In this document: positions 42,941 through 52,690 of the stretch, in pieces
Position numbering within the stretch: the first letter of the stretch is position 1
Layout of the letters: each line of letters opens with the position of its first letter
Source of the DNA: Thalassospira marina
GTDB taxonomy: Bacteria > Pseudomonadota > Alphaproteobacteria > Rhodospirillales > Thalassospiraceae
NCBI RefSeq assembly: GCF_002844375.1
Contig: NZ_CP024199.1
Span: 942,001 to 1,006,000 of the forward strand
Direction: 5' to 3'
Length of the DNA stretch: 64,000 nucleotides
The notes under the pieces: generated by a model
The model's input: the letters and a program-made list of their open reading frames with translations, nothing else
Told to the model about the DNA's origin: nothing
Database searches by the model: none
Position numbers and translations under genes: made by a program

Positions 42941-44986
42941 TCAGGCGACAAGGGCAGGCATATGAGAACGCATTTTGGCCAGATGGGCGGTATCAAGGGG
43001 CAGTTGCAAAACAGTGCGCCCGTCATCCTGGCGGGCAATACGCGCGCTCAGGGTTTCGGACAATCCATGGACCGAAAGTTCAACCATATCGCCAGCTTTG
43101 GCGGGGATGGCGGGGCTGACAATCATATGCGCACAGGAAATTTCCGATGTCTGGCCCTGCCACGCGGTGCCATTGGCCCGTGCATTTACTGCAAGCTCGA
43201 CCTGGCGCTGCTCAAAGGTGTCGTCATCAATGTCGCAATTCTGCATCGCACCAAGGAAAATCTCGACTTCCCGGCTCAGCACCGATGCATCGCTGGCGGC
43301 CAGATTGGCCGCAGTGTGAACATCACCGGCATTGGTTTTCACATCGTCGATCCGGCCCTGAATACCCGTAACATTGCTGGCAACCCGGCGTGCGCTATCC
43401 GATACAAAGCCAACACTGCGCGAAATTTCCTGGGTCGTGGCGTTCTGTTCTTCAACCGCACCCACAATAGCGGTGACATAATCATCGATGCTGTCAATCA
43501 CACTGGCGACATTGCTGATCGCCTCGCGGGAATTTTCGGCAACCTGCTGGATGCTGGCAATCCTGCTGGAAATTTCTTCGGTTGCTTTGGCTGTCTGGTT
43601 GGCAAGGGATTTGACCTCGCCCGCCACCACAGCAAAACCTTTGCCGGCATCCCCGGCCCGTGCGGCCTCGATGGTGGCATTCAGGGCCAAAAGGTTTGTC
43701 TGTTCGGCAATGCTGGTAATCAGTTCAACCACCTGGCCAATTTCATCGGCAACAGCCTGCAGGTTGCGCATTTCGCTGCGTGAAATATCCGAATATTGCA
43801 CGGCATTTTCCGAAATTTGCGAAAACCGGCTGATCTGGGATGAAATCTCGCCAATTGCAGCAACCATTTCCTCGGTGGCGGCACTCAGGGCTTCGGCATT
43901 GCCCGATGATTCCTCGGCTTCGGTTGCCACCGATGATGCCAGTTCGCTGGTCACACCCGAATTGGTGTTTACCTGGCTGGCCCGTTCAATGGTTTCTTCC
44001 GAACTGGCGCGGATTTTACCAAATACCGCCCCAATCGTTGACCCGAACACACCTACCAGATGATGGCGTTCTGCTTGACGTTTTTTCTGCTTTTCCTCGA
44101 TCTGCTTTTGTTTGGCTTCCAGGTCGCGTGCGCGGATCATGTTTTTCTGGAAAACCACCATCGCATCGGAAATCTGGCTGACTTCATCCCTGAAACGGGT
44201 GTTGGGCACCGGCGTATCAAGTTTGCCATCGGCAAGTTCGCTCAGGGCCTGTGTCAAACGATGCATGGGCTTGGTAATGCTGCGGCCCAACAGCCAGGAC
44301 AAAACAACACCGGCCAGGGTGGCAACGCTTGATAAAATGGCAATGGTGACCTTGCCGCTTTGTTCGTCGGCCAGTGCGGTCTCCATCGATGTGCGGGTGA
44401 ACAGGGAAACTTCTTTCAGCAGGTTTTCAATTTCGGTATTCAGGGCGCGCTGTTCGGCCTCGGTATTGATCACATCCTGAACGAATTTACTGGAAGTGTT
44501 TTTACCAAGTGCGGCGCGATCAAAAATCGATGCAACATGGGCCTCGTAGGTCAGGTGTTCTTTTTCGATCCGGTCCAGTGCGATGCCGACTTTGATAAAT
44601 TCCTCACGGGTATGATCGGACAGCGACTTGCTTAAAAAACGGTCCACCATTTCGCGGGCCTGATGCAATTCGTCATCGGTTTTGGCAGCGATCTGCTCGA
44701 ATTTCTGGCGTACAGTGTCCATTGTGACTGTTTCACTATGGGCCGATACATTGCCAATCCGCAGCGCCTTTTCCATCAGGATCGCCTGTTCAAGCTGATG
44801 CATGGTGATTTTTTCAAGCAGGGAATTTAACGGCAGGTCGCGATGGGCAACTTCTTCAAGTTCATGGCCGATCAGCGTCATTTTATAAACGCCGGTTCCC
44901 CCAAGGATGCCGGTCAGAATCACAAGAAACCCCACCAGCCCATAAAGCCGGCTCGAAATACCCAGTTTCCAAAACCACGTAAACAT
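42941..44986 (-). CDS. Methyl-accepting chemotaxis protein with degenerate PilZ tail
   Basis: A 681-residue receptor. Helix 1 (about 11-33), a periplasmic helical sensor, helix 2 (about 205-228), HAMP, then a signalling domain with AEQTNLLALNATIEAARAGDAGKGF. The last 90 residues align with the PilZ tail of the receptor at 19696-21708. The RxxxR motif is replaced by QRQVEL and NxSxxG by EISCAH, so c-di-GMP binding is unlikely. Start at ATG 44986 follows GGGAGGAAACAG; an upstream frame to 45034 has no ribosome site. Confidence 0.9.
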   Translation of the reverse strand: MFTWFWKLGISSRLYGLVGFLVILTGILGGTGVYKMTLIGHELEEVAHRDLPLNSLLEKITMHQLEQAILMEKALRIGNVSAHSETVTMDTVRQKFEQIAAKTDDELHQAREMVDRFLSKSLSDHTREEFIKVGIALDRIEKEHLTYEAHVASIFDRAALGKNTSSKFVQDVINTEAEQRALNTEIENLLKEVSLFTRTSMETALADEQSGKVTIAILSSVATLAGVVLSWLLGRSITKPMHRLTQALSELADGKLDTPVPNTRFRDEVSQISDAMVVFQKNMIRARDLEAKQKQIEEKQKKRQAERHHLVGVFGSTIGAVFGKIRASSEETIERASQVNTNSGVTSELASSVATEAEESSGNAEALSAATEEMVAAIGEISSQISRFSQISENAVQYSDISRSEMRNLQAVADEIGQVVELITSIAEQTNLLALNATIEAARAGDAGKGFAVVAGEVKSLANQTAKATEEISSRIASIQQVAENSREAISNVASVIDSIDDYVTAIVGAVEEQNATTQEISRSVGFVSDSARRVASNVTGIQGRIDDVKTNAGDVHTAANLAASDASVLSREVEIFLGAMQNCDIDDDTFEQRQVELAVNARANGTAWQGQTSEISCAHMIVSPAIPAKAGDMVELSVHGLSETLSARIARQDDGRTVLQLPLDTAHLAKMRSHMPALVA

Positions 44987-45592
44987 TGCCTGTTTCCTCC
45001 CGGCACCCCTTGCGCCTCTGACGGGTCGTTTCACCTGATTGCTGAAGTAACATCTAGACGTAAGGATAGGTCGCGCGCCCGTTTACCGGCATCCTCAAAT
45101 GGGGAGGCTTGTTTGGATTGAAAAACCGGCAGATTTCTGCGGTTTTTTGGCAGTTGGTGGGCTGGCGCGGGGCTGGATTGGGCTGGACAGGGGCTGAAGC
45201 GGGCTGAGAGCGCTAACAAGCCGCCGTATTGGTACCATCAAACCGGCTGGGTGCCAGAAGTGCCCGCACCTATCCCCTGTGGTGCCGGGGGATGCCGGGC
45301 AGGGCATGTGCACGGGTCATGGATTTATGAAACGGTGATGGGCGCTGCGATGCGGTAGCAGCCTGCCATTCCTTCATTCCACCATTCCACACACGAAAAA
45401 AAAAGACCGACCTGACGGGGGAGTGTCAGGTCGGTCACTTCTTGCTGCTCGCTCGGTCTTATGCTGTTTTCCGATAGGGGCGCTATCCCCTGTATCCCGG
45501 GGTATTTTACCCGCCATCCTATCGAAAATTGCTTCTTTCCGGGCTGGGGGACTGGTCTAATCCCCGTTGCCCGGTCTTCTGTCTGGTTGCAA
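44987..45592. other. Long gap between chemoreceptor and DUF5610-like gene
   Basis: About 600 bases. It contains the minus-strand terminator at 45396-45436 and a second hairpin AAAAACCG-GCAG/CTG-CGGTTTTTT at 45120-45150 that could work in either direction. Open frames here look like chance. Confidence 0.45.
45396..45436 (-). terminator. Terminator downstream of the DUF5610-like gene
   Basis: GACCGACCTGAC (45405-45416) pairs perfectly with GTCAGGTCGGTC (45425-45436). Nine A (45396-45404) give the T-run on the minus strand. It lies about 155 bases past the stop at 45593. Confidence 0.85.
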
Positions 45593-46279
45593 TCAGGCGT
45601 TAAAGCCAAATTGCGGTCTGTTGCGGTCCTGTGCCACGGCGGTCTGCGCAGAATACTGGCTGGCCTGTGCCGTCTGGGTAATCTGTGTCTGAACGGTTTG
45701 CTCGTCGCCTTTGGGGTTGGCTGCCGCAAGGGTTTCATCCTTTTGCGGGCCAAAAAGTTCGGTGATGCGGGCATCAAGCGATTTCAGGCCATCATCCAGG
45801 CGCTGTTCGGTATCGTTGATGCTGGCACTTACCGTTTCATTCAGGGCGCCCAGCCCTTCAAGAATGTCGCGTGCCTGGTCAATGCCCTTGGCAATCCCGC
45901 GCGAGGCATCGGCAAGGATCTGCCGTGCTTCATCGCCGTTTTCCGCCCGTGCCGAAATAAGGTTCGATACCTGCGACAGGATACGGTCGGCAACGGCTTC
46001 GGGTGTGTAATCGTCAGGGTTCACCCCCTGGATCGACAGGCCCGAGCTTGCCAGATTTTCATTGATGGCAGAAACGATCTGATCCGTGCTGAGTGCCTGC
46101 ACAGAGCTACCCGAAAGCGAGATTTTGGTGGCATCACCAAAAACATCTTTCGTCGAGTCCCTGCCAATCAGTGACCCGCTATTGCCCGATGAATCATTGC
46201 CGCCCGGCAGGTATGCCTGCGCGGAACGTGTTGAAATCCGGGTATCCTGAACAGTCTGGCCGCCTACAAGGAGGTCCAT
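45593..46279 (-). CDS. DUF5610-like protein, unknown
   Basis: A 228-residue soluble protein. The central part (TDQIVSAINENLASSGLSIQGVNPDDYTPEAVADRIL in stretches, then IDQARDILEGLGALNETVSASINDTEQRLDDGL) resembles DUF5610, a family often near flagellar genes. The ends are Ser/Gly- and Gln/Thr-rich. It starts with a good ribosome site (GGAGTAGGGA) and is a single-gene unit. The role is unknown; a motility link is a guess from the family. Confidence 0.7.
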   Translation of the reverse strand: MDLLVGGQTVQDTRISTRSAQAYLPGGNDSSGNSGSLIGRDSTKDVFGDATKISLSGSSVQALSTDQIVSAINENLASSGLSIQGVNPDDYTPEAVADRILSQVSNLISARAENGDEARQILADASRGIAKGIDQARDILEGLGALNETVSASINDTEQRLDDGLKSLDARITELFGPQKDETLAAANPKGDEQTVQTQITQTAQASQYSAQTAVAQDRNRPQFGFNA

Positions 46280-46736
46280 TTCCCTACTCCTGCGATCCTT
46301 CGCGGGAACGTTACGTTAATTTTCAACTAACAAGCATGGCATATTTTTGCGAAAAAATCCAGCCTGCAGTTAACCATTGGGTTGAAGGGGCGTCCTGCCT
46401 GTTCGTGTGCAACCATCCATCCTGTGGTTTTTTGCAACCCTGCCTGCGCAGATGGGGACGATTGCAGGCAAATTCCAGCCCCAATGCCCCCCAGGCCCGG
46501 TGTTTTTGTGCCATTTCGCAAAGTTTTGCCTGCTTTTGGCAATTTTGTTGCGGGGCGTTGATGTGTTTGGGCGGTTTGCGGCGGTTATTCGCGTGATTTG
46601 GCAATGATAAGTGCGATGGGGGATTGCACCTTGGGCCAAGCCCGATTATTGAACAGTGTTTAAACCATTTTACCCGGTCAGGACGTGTCGAAACTCTCCA
46701 CGGTTTGACCTGACCAGATGCAGGAGCAGTTTGACA
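46280..46736. other. Leader region of leuS
   Basis: About 455 bases without a supported gene. GGTCAGG (46677-46683) and CCTGACC (46709-46715) could form a stem just before the leuS ribosome site. I see no T-box or Leu-rich leader peptide. Confidence 0.4.
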
Positions 46737-49700
46737 GTGGCAAACCATTCAGTGGCAAACTATCAGGAAAGCGCCCAGTCGTTTGAAAAACGCTGGCAGG
46801 AATACTGGCGGGAAAACGATACCTATCGCACCCCCAATCCTGGTGATGCGGATTTTGATCCGTCCAAAAAGAAAAGCGTGATCCTGGACATGTTCCCGTA
46901 CCCCAGCGGGGTGGGGCTGCATATTGGTCACCCGCTTGGCTATATCGCGACCGATGTCAAGGCACGCTACAAACGCATGAGCGGCTTTAACGTGCTGCAT
47001 TCGATGGGTTTTGATGCCTTTGGCCTGCCCGCCGAACAGTTTGCCATCCAAACCGGCCAGCATCCGCGCATCACCACCGAAGCCAATATCGACAATATGC
47101 TGCGCCAGTTTGAAGTCATTGGCCTGGGTCATGACCCGCACCGTCGTTTTGCCTCGACCGACCCGGAATATTATAAATGGACGCAGTGGATCTTCCTGCA
47201 ACTGTTTAACAGCTTCTATGACCCGCTGATGGAATGGACCGGCCCGGATGGCAATGTTGTCATCGGTCGTGCCCGCCCGATTGCCGAACTGCGCCCGCTG
47301 CTCGAAGCTGGTGAATGGCTGCTCGATGAAGATGGCGTTGCCCAGCCTGCCAGCACCCTTGGCGATGGCGTTAAGGCCGAAGGCGATGTCATTGGTGCGG
47401 CGATTGACCGTGCCCGTCTGGCCTATGTCGACGAAGTGCCGGTCAACTGGTGCCCGATGCTGGGCACGGTGTTGTCAAACGAGGAAGTCACCAACGAAGG
47501 CAAGTCCGAACGGGGTGACTACCCGGTTTATAAACGCCCGCTCAAACAGTGGATGCTGCGCATTACCGATTATGCCGACCGTCTGGTGTCTGACCTTGCC
47601 GGTCTGAACTGGCCGAACGGCGTTGTTGAAATGCAAAAAAGCTGGATCGGTCGTTCGGTTGGCGCGCGGGTGAATTTCCCGGTTGCCACCACGTCGGGCG
47701 TGGACAGCAAAATTGCCGTATACACCACCCGCCCGGATACCATTTTTGGCGCAACCTATATGGTGCTGGCCCCGGAACATCCGTTGGTCGATGCCCTGGT
47801 TGCCGACTATGCCAAGGCCGCCGTTGCTGCCTATCGCCAGCAGGCCGCCGAGGTAAAGGCCGTTTCGGCCAAGGATGATGCCGAACGCGAAAAAACCGGT
47901 GTGTTTATTGGTGCCTATGCCACCAACCCGGTCACGGGCGAACAAATCCCGGTCTGGATTGCCGATTATGTCCTGATGGGTTATGGCACTGGTGCCATCA
48001 TGGCGGTTCCGTCGGGCGACCAGCGCGACTTTGAATTTGCCCAAAAGTTTGATTTGCCGATCAAGGCAACCACCCGTCCGACCGAAAACTGGCTGAAGGA
48101 TAATGCCCCGGCCGAATTTGCCGGTCTGGAAGGCGATGCGCTGCTGGCGAAATATGTCGAAGCCCCGGCAGCCTTTGCTGCGGCCTATACCGATGCTGGC
48201 GAAAACATCAATTCCGCCAATGACAGCATTTCGCTGAACGGCCTTGCCACGCCCGATGCCAAAACCCGCATGATCGCCTGGATGGAAGAACGCGGCATTG
48301 GCCGGGGCCGTACGCAGTATAAACTGCGCGACTGGCTGTTCTCGCGCCAGCGTTACTGGGGCGAGCCGTTCCCGGTACTGTTCGACATCGAAACCGGCCA
48401 GGTGCATGGCGTTGCCGAAACCTGCCTGCCGGTTCTGCTGCCCGAAATGACCGATTTCAAACCGCAGTCAAACGAAGACCCGAATTCCGAACCCGAACCG
48501 CCGCTGGCACGCGCCAAGGAATGGATGGAAGTTGCCGGTATCGTTCTCGATGATGGCTCGGTCATGCCGGTTGATGCCAAGGCTGGCGAAACCTTTGTTC
48601 ATAACGGCGTTGAATATGCGGTGCGTGCGTTCAAGCGCGATGCCAATTCCATGCCGAACTGGGCCGGGTCGTGCTGGTATTTCCTGCGTTATTTCGATGC
48701 GCATAATGACGATGCCTTTGTCGCACCCGAAGCCGCCGATTACTGGTCCAAAACCCTTGATGACAATGGCAAGCCGCTGGCCGGTGCCGTTGATCTTTAT
48801 GTCGGTGGGGCGGAACATGCGGTGCTGCATTTGCTCTATTCGCGTTTCTGGCACAAGGTGCTGTTCGATCTGGGCCATGTCCAGACACCCGAACCGTTCC
48901 AGCAGCTGTTTAACCAGGGCATGATCACGGCAGACGCCTATACCGATGCCCGCGGCGTTTATGTTGATATTCACGATGTTGAAATGCGTGATGTTGATGG
49001 CAAAAAACGCCCGTTTAATGCCAAAACCGACGAAGCCCTGATCACGGTGCCGGGCAAAATGGGTAAACGTTATAAAAACGGTATCCCGCCCGAGGAAATT
49101 TGCGATCAATATACGATCGATACGTTCCGCGCCTATGAAATGTATATGGGCCCGCTCGACAGTTCCAAACCCTGGCAGTCCGATGCCATTGTCGGCATGC
49201 TGCGCTTTTTGGGCAACGTCTGGAAATTGGCAACCCAGGCGGAACGCACCGATGTCATGGATGCGAAAATCGATAGTCTGGTTCACAAGACCATCGAAAA
49301 GGTCGGCGGCGATATCGACAATCTGCGCCTCAATACCGCGCTGGCAGCCTTGATCGAACTGACCAACGCACTGGGCAAGCAGAATGCCGTGCATGAAGAC
49401 CATATCCGTGCGCTTTACCTGATGGTTTCGCCCTTTGCCCCTCATCTGGGTGAAGAACTTGCCAGCACCCTGGCCCCGGATGAATTCGCCAGCCGCAAAT
49501 CAGTCATCAAGTTTGACTGGCCGGCCTTTGACCCGGAAAAGGCCAAAGACGACGAATTTGAAGTACCTGTCCAGGTAAATGGTAAAAAACGCGGTGCCAT
49601 CATGGTGGCCGCCGATGCCGACCAGGCCACTGTCGAAGCCCTTGCCAAAGCCGAAGAAAATGTGGCCCGCCACATTGAAGGCAAGGAAATCGTCAAGCTG

Positions 49701-49754
49701 ATCTATGTCGCAAAGCCGACCCCGAAACTGGTCAATATTGTCGTTAAGGGCTAA
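46737..49754 (+). CDS. leuS: Leucyl-tRNA synthetase, long actinobacterial/planctomycete-like form
   Basis: A 1005-residue class I synthetase. The HIGH motif is exact (GLHIGHPLGY), the editing domain has TTRPDTIFGATYMVL and GTGAIMAVPSGDQRDFEFA, and the C-terminal domain is VPVQVNGKKRG. The sequence (RRFASTDPEYYKWTQWIFLQ; DMFPYPSGVGLHIGHPLGYI) follows the actinobacterial type, not the shorter 850-880-residue alphaproteobacterial LeuRS. The KMSKS loop reads KMGKRYKNG. Start GTG 46737 after CAGGAG; TTG 46731 also fits. Neighbours lptE and holA, usual for leuS, are absent. Confidence 0.93.
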   Translation: MANHSVANYQESAQSFEKRWQEYWRENDTYRTPNPGDADFDPSKKKSVILDMFPYPSGVGLHIGHPLGYIATDVKARYKRMSGFNVLHSMGFDAFGLPAEQFAIQTGQHPRITTEANIDNMLRQFEVIGLGHDPHRRFASTDPEYYKWTQWIFLQLFNSFYDPLMEWTGPDGNVVIGRARPIAELRPLLEAGEWLLDEDGVAQPASTLGDGVKAEGDVIGAAIDRARLAYVDEVPVNWCPMLGTVLSNEEVTNEGKSERGDYPVYKRPLKQWMLRITDYADRLVSDLAGLNWPNGVVEMQKSWIGRSVGARVNFPVATTSGVDSKIAVYTTRPDTIFGATYMVLAPEHPLVDALVADYAKAAVAAYRQQAAEVKAVSAKDDAEREKTGVFIGAYATNPVTGEQIPVWIADYVLMGYGTGAIMAVPSGDQRDFEFAQKFDLPIKATTRPTENWLKDNAPAEFAGLEGDALLAKYVEAPAAFAAAYTDAGENINSANDSISLNGLATPDAKTRMIAWMEERGIGRGRTQYKLRDWLFSRQRYWGEPFPVLFDIETGQVHGVAETCLPVLLPEMTDFKPQSNEDPNSEPEPPLARAKEWMEVAGIVLDDGSVMPVDAKAGETFVHNGVEYAVRAFKRDANSMPNWAGSCWYFLRYFDAHNDDAFVAPEAADYWSKTLDDNGKPLAGAVDLYVGGAEHAVLHLLYSRFWHKVLFDLGHVQTPEPFQQLFNQGMITADAYTDARGVYVDIHDVEMRDVDGKKRPFNAKTDEALITVPGKMGKRYKNGIPPEEICDQYTIDTFRAYEMYMGPLDSSKPWQSDAIVGMLRFLGNVWKLATQAERTDVMDAKIDSLVHKTIEKVGGDIDNLRLNTALAALIELTNALGKQNAVHEDHIRALYLMVSPFAPHLGEELASTLAPDEFASRKSVIKFDWPAFDPEKAKDDEFEVPVQVNGKKRGAIMVAADADQATVEALAKAEENVARHIEGKEIVKLIYVAKPTPKLVNIVVKG

Positions 49755-49772
49755 GCCCGCTTCAGGCTTTTG

Positions 49773-49815
49773 AAAATGGCGCGTTCCGGTTTAATCCCCG
49801 AAACGCGCCATTTTT
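49773..49815 (+). terminator. Terminator after leuS
   Basis: AAAATGGCGCGTT (49773-49785) pairs with AACGCGCCATTTT (49802-49814), with T-run, 18 bases after the stop. The opposite-strand A-run allows use from both sides. Confidence 0.9.
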
Positions 49816-49872
49816 GTTGGTGCCAATAATCGCCTGGGCTGCCCGTCAACCGGCCTGCGGGCCGGGCCGGGC

Positions 49873-50817
49873 TTATTCGATTGTGGGGGTGGTGATGGGC
49901 GGCACAACCTTGTTGGCCTGGGCGCGCTGAATGGCGCATTCACGGGCAAAAAAATCCACCAACGCCCGAACAGATGGCAAAAGCCCGCGCCGGGATGGAA
50001 AAACAGCATGAACAATGCCAGCTGTTGGTCGCCAGTTGGGCAAAACATGTGTTAACCGCCCGGCACGCACATCATCCCATATAAAAATGGTGGGAAGCTG
50101 TACCACACCGGCACCGGCTATGGCTCCTGCGCGCAAAACTGCCATGTCGTCGGTTATCATGCGCGGGTAATGCGGCACGGTCGCCACCTGGGCATCTGCA
50201 TGGTGCAGTTCCCAGGAATGCTCGCGGTTGGGGCGTTGCAGGTCCAGGCTGGGCAACTGGTGAAGATCGGCGGGGGAATCCACCTTTACGCTGTTTGCCA
50301 GTTGGGGGGCTGCGACAAGGCACTGGGTGCTTTCATCAAGCCAGCGCATTACCAGGTCCGATGATTCAAGCGGCGGGAAACGCACCCTTACTGCCAGATC
50401 AAATCCCTCGGCAATAACGTCAACACGCCGGTTGGTGCTTTCCAGATGCACCTGGACTGATGGGTTTTCCATCATGAAACGGGCAACAAGGTCGCCAAAC
50501 TGAAACGACAGCAAGGCTGGCGGGCAACTGATGCGCACCAGCCCACGCGGTTCGGCGCGGGCTTCGGCAATGATCTGTTCGGCGGCTTCTGCCTCGACCA
50601 GCATGGCGACACAGCGGTCATAAAACTCCCGGCCAATTTCGGTTACCGAAAAACGGCGTGATGACCGGTTGATCAGGCGAATACCCAGCCGCTCCTCAAG
50701 ATGAAGCATACGACGGCTTAGTTTCGATTTCTGAATACCCAGCGCCCGCCCGGCCGCCGAAAAGCCACCATGCTCGACAACTGCGGTAAAATAATAAAGG
50801 TCATTAAGGTCCTGCAT
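49873..50817 (-). CDS. LysR-family transcriptional regulator
   Basis: A 314-residue regulator. The N-terminal winged helix is DLYYFTAVVEHGGFSAAGRALGIQKSKLSRRMLHLEERLG in successive pieces, followed by a periplasmic-binding-like effector domain. The start at MQDLNDLYYF is the family-like one; an upstream ATG at 50853 adds 12 residues. It is divergent from the pirin gene with a dyad between, and so likely controls it. The effector is unknown. Confidence 0.9.
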   Translation of the reverse strand: MQDLNDLYYFTAVVEHGGFSAAGRALGIQKSKLSRRMLHLEERLGIRLINRSSRRFSVTEIGREFYDRCVAMLVEAEAAEQIIAEARAEPRGLVRISCPPALLSFQFGDLVARFMMENPSVQVHLESTNRRVDVIAEGFDLAVRVRFPPLESSDLVMRWLDESTQCLVAAPQLANSVKVDSPADLHQLPSLDLQRPNREHSWELHHADAQVATVPHYPRMITDDMAVLRAGAIAGAGVVQLPTIFIWDDVRAGRLTHVLPNWRPTAGIVHAVFPSRRGLLPSVRALVDFFARECAIQRAQANKVVPPITTPTIE

Positions 50818-50860
50818 CGTCCTGTTAATAGGATGATGTGTTGCTTTTGGCAATCTTTTT

Positions 50861-50878
50861 ACATCATTGTCCTGATGT
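50861..50878. promoter_or_regulatory. Probable LysR binding dyad
   Basis: ACATCA-N6-TGATGT is a perfect inverted repeat in the 121-base gap between the divergent lysR and pirin genes. A second overlapping dyad, GATG-N6-CATC, is at 50874-50887. Confidence 0.55.
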
Positions 50879-50938
50879 TATGTCATCGGTTAACGGAATT
50901 GGATATCGCATCCAATCAACAGATACCGGAGGACGATC

Positions 50939-51808
50939 ATGGCAAAAAAGGTTTTGGGTCGTTATGGCAACGAACGGCAACACTGGGTTGGCGACGGTTT
51001 TCCGGTGCGTTCGCTGTTTTCCTACAATGTGCTTGGTGCCCATATCAGCCCCTTTCTGCTGCTTGATTATGCTGGCCCCCATAATTTTGAACCAACATCG
51101 ACACGGTGTGGCGTTGGTGAACATCCCCATCGCGGCTTTGAAACGGTTACCATCGTTTATGATGGCGAGGTTGAACACCGTGATTCCGCCGGGAATGGCG
51201 GCGTGATCGGGCCGGGGGATGTGCAATGGATGACCGCCGCTGGTGGCATCATTCACGAGGAATACCATTCCCCCGGATTTGCCAAAACCGGCGGGCCGTT
51301 TCGCATGGTTCAGCTTTGGGTCAATCTGCCTGCACGCGATAAAATGGCGCCAGGTGCCTATCAGGGCATTTTGAAGGACGATATCCCCGAGGTCTCATTG
51401 GATATGGGGGCGGGCAATGTTCGCATCATTGCGGGTAATTATGCCAGCATCAAGGGACCGGCCAAAACCTTTACCCCGATCAATGTATGGGATGCGACCC
51501 TGCGTGCCGATGCCGACTGGTTTGCCGAATTGCCGGTGGGCCATACCGCAATGATCGTGGTTCTGACTGGCCATCTGACCATTGAAAAGTCCCATCAGGC
51601 GGGCGAGGCCGAAATGGTCCTGCTGGATCGCAAAGGCGGCGAAGTTGCCATTCATGCCGATGGAGATTCCCGGTTTTTGATCCTGACCGGTGAACCGATT
51701 GACGAACCCATCGTCGGTTACGGTCCCTTTGTCATGAATAGTGACGCCGAAATCCGCCAGGCGGTCGAAGATTTCAACGCCGGGCGTTTCGTTCACGCCG
51801 CAAGCTGA
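50939..51808 (+). CDS. Pirin family protein
   Basis: A 289-residue bicupin. The N-terminal cupin has the metal ligands His62, His64 (GEHPHRGFETVTIVYDGEVEH), His106 and Glu108 (AAGGIIHEEYHS). Pirins of this type may be quercetin dioxygenases or redox-sensitive regulators. CGGAGGACGATC gives a strong ribosome site. It is divergent from the LysR gene and is followed by a cysteine hydrolase and a monooxygenase-like gene. Confidence 0.93.
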   Translation: MAKKVLGRYGNERQHWVGDGFPVRSLFSYNVLGAHISPFLLLDYAGPHNFEPTSTRCGVGEHPHRGFETVTIVYDGEVEHRDSAGNGGVIGPGDVQWMTAAGGIIHEEYHSPGFAKTGGPFRMVQLWVNLPARDKMAPGAYQGILKDDIPEVSLDMGAGNVRIIAGNYASIKGPAKTFTPINVWDATLRADADWFAELPVGHTAMIVVLTGHLTIEKSHQAGEAEMVLLDRKGGEVAIHADGDSRFLILTGEPIDEPIVGYGPFVMNSDAEIRQAVEDFNAGRFVHAAS

Positions 51809-51968
51809 TCGATGTCATCGGGGCCTGTTTGCAGGCCCTGTCTGGGGCGGGGTGCGCTGGCCCCGTCCTGGTTTTAACGGGCATGTCCCGACCAGCGCAC
51901 ATACCCCATCGACCCATTCACCGAACAACACTTTCAACCAAATCATCCAACCAAGGGGAATATCTGAA

Positions 51969-52610
51969 ATGGCAAGTGAAGAAATTCGCAATCCTTTGAC
52001 CGACGATCTGCTGACGCCGAAAAACGCGGCTTTCATCATTATCGATTATCAACCCATTCAGGTTTCATCGATCCGTTCGATGCCGCGCGATGAACTGGTT
52101 TTCAACATCGTCAGCACCTCGCGGGCTGCCGTGCATAACGGGCTGCCGGTTATTCATTCGACCGTCAATGTCGAAACCGGCCGCAACAAACCACCCATTG
52201 CCGAACTGCAGGAAGTTCTGGGCCATCTTCCCACCTATGACCGCACCTCGATCAATAGCTGGGAAGACACCGAATTTAAAAAGGCGGTCAAGGCAACCGG
52301 GCGCAAAAAGCTGATCATGACCGCCCTTTGGACCGAAGCCTGCCTTACCTTCCCGGCACTGGATGCCATTCGCGAAGGGTTTGACGTTTATGTGCCGGTT
52401 GACGCAGTTGGCGGCACATCGGTTGCTGCCCACGAAGCAGCCCTGCGTCGGATGGAACAGGCCGGGGTGAAGCTGATCAGCCGGGTGCAGATGTATTGTG
52501 AATTGCAACGCGACTGGGCCCGCGAAGAAACCGTTCCGGGCTTCATGGAAGTGTTTGAAAGCGCGGATGGCTTTAACCCGGAAAAAGCCAACGAAGCCGC
52601 CAACGCATAA
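51969..52610 (+). CDS. Isochorismatase-like cysteine hydrolase (YcaC type)
   Basis: A 213-residue hydrolase. The catalytic triad is visible as Asp26 (IIIDYQP), Lys113 or Lys114 (GRKKLIM) and Cys125 (ALWTEACLTF). The C-terminal extension (YCELQRDWAREETVPGF) is as in YcaC-like members. The substrate is unknown. The start follows AAGGGGAATATC. It lies 160 bases after pirin and may be read from its promoter. Confidence 0.9.
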   Translation: MASEEIRNPLTDDLLTPKNAAFIIIDYQPIQVSSIRSMPRDELVFNIVSTSRAAVHNGLPVIHSTVNVETGRNKPPIAELQEVLGHLPTYDRTSINSWEDTEFKKAVKATGRKKLIMTALWTEACLTFPALDAIREGFDVYVPVDAVGGTSVAAHEAALRRMEQAGVKLISRVQMYCELQRDWAREETVPGFMEVFESADGFNPEKANEAANA

Positions 52611-52635
52611 GCAAGCCTGACGGCTAAGCATTTTG

Positions 52636-52675
52636 ACGGGCAGGTGGTGGCAATTATCGGTCATCACCTGCCCGG
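52636..52675 (+). other. Hairpin between hydrolase and monooxygenase genes
   Basis: GGGCAGGTGGTG pairs with CATCACCTGCCC (one mismatch) around a 12-base loop. There is no T-run, so it may be an mRNA-stabilising stem, not a terminator. It ends about 15 bases before the next ATG. Confidence 0.55.
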
Positions 52676-52690
52676 TTAAGGGGAAATGAT

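Noticed and set aside
45120..45150. Hairpin AAAAACCG/CGGTTTTTT as the chemoreceptor terminator
   Set aside because: It is upstream of that gene, not downstream, and no gene clearly ends at it.
46335..46350. TGGCATATTTTTGC as a sigma-54 promoter before leuS
   Set aside because: Spacing is one base too short, and the site points at leuS, an unlikely RpoN target.
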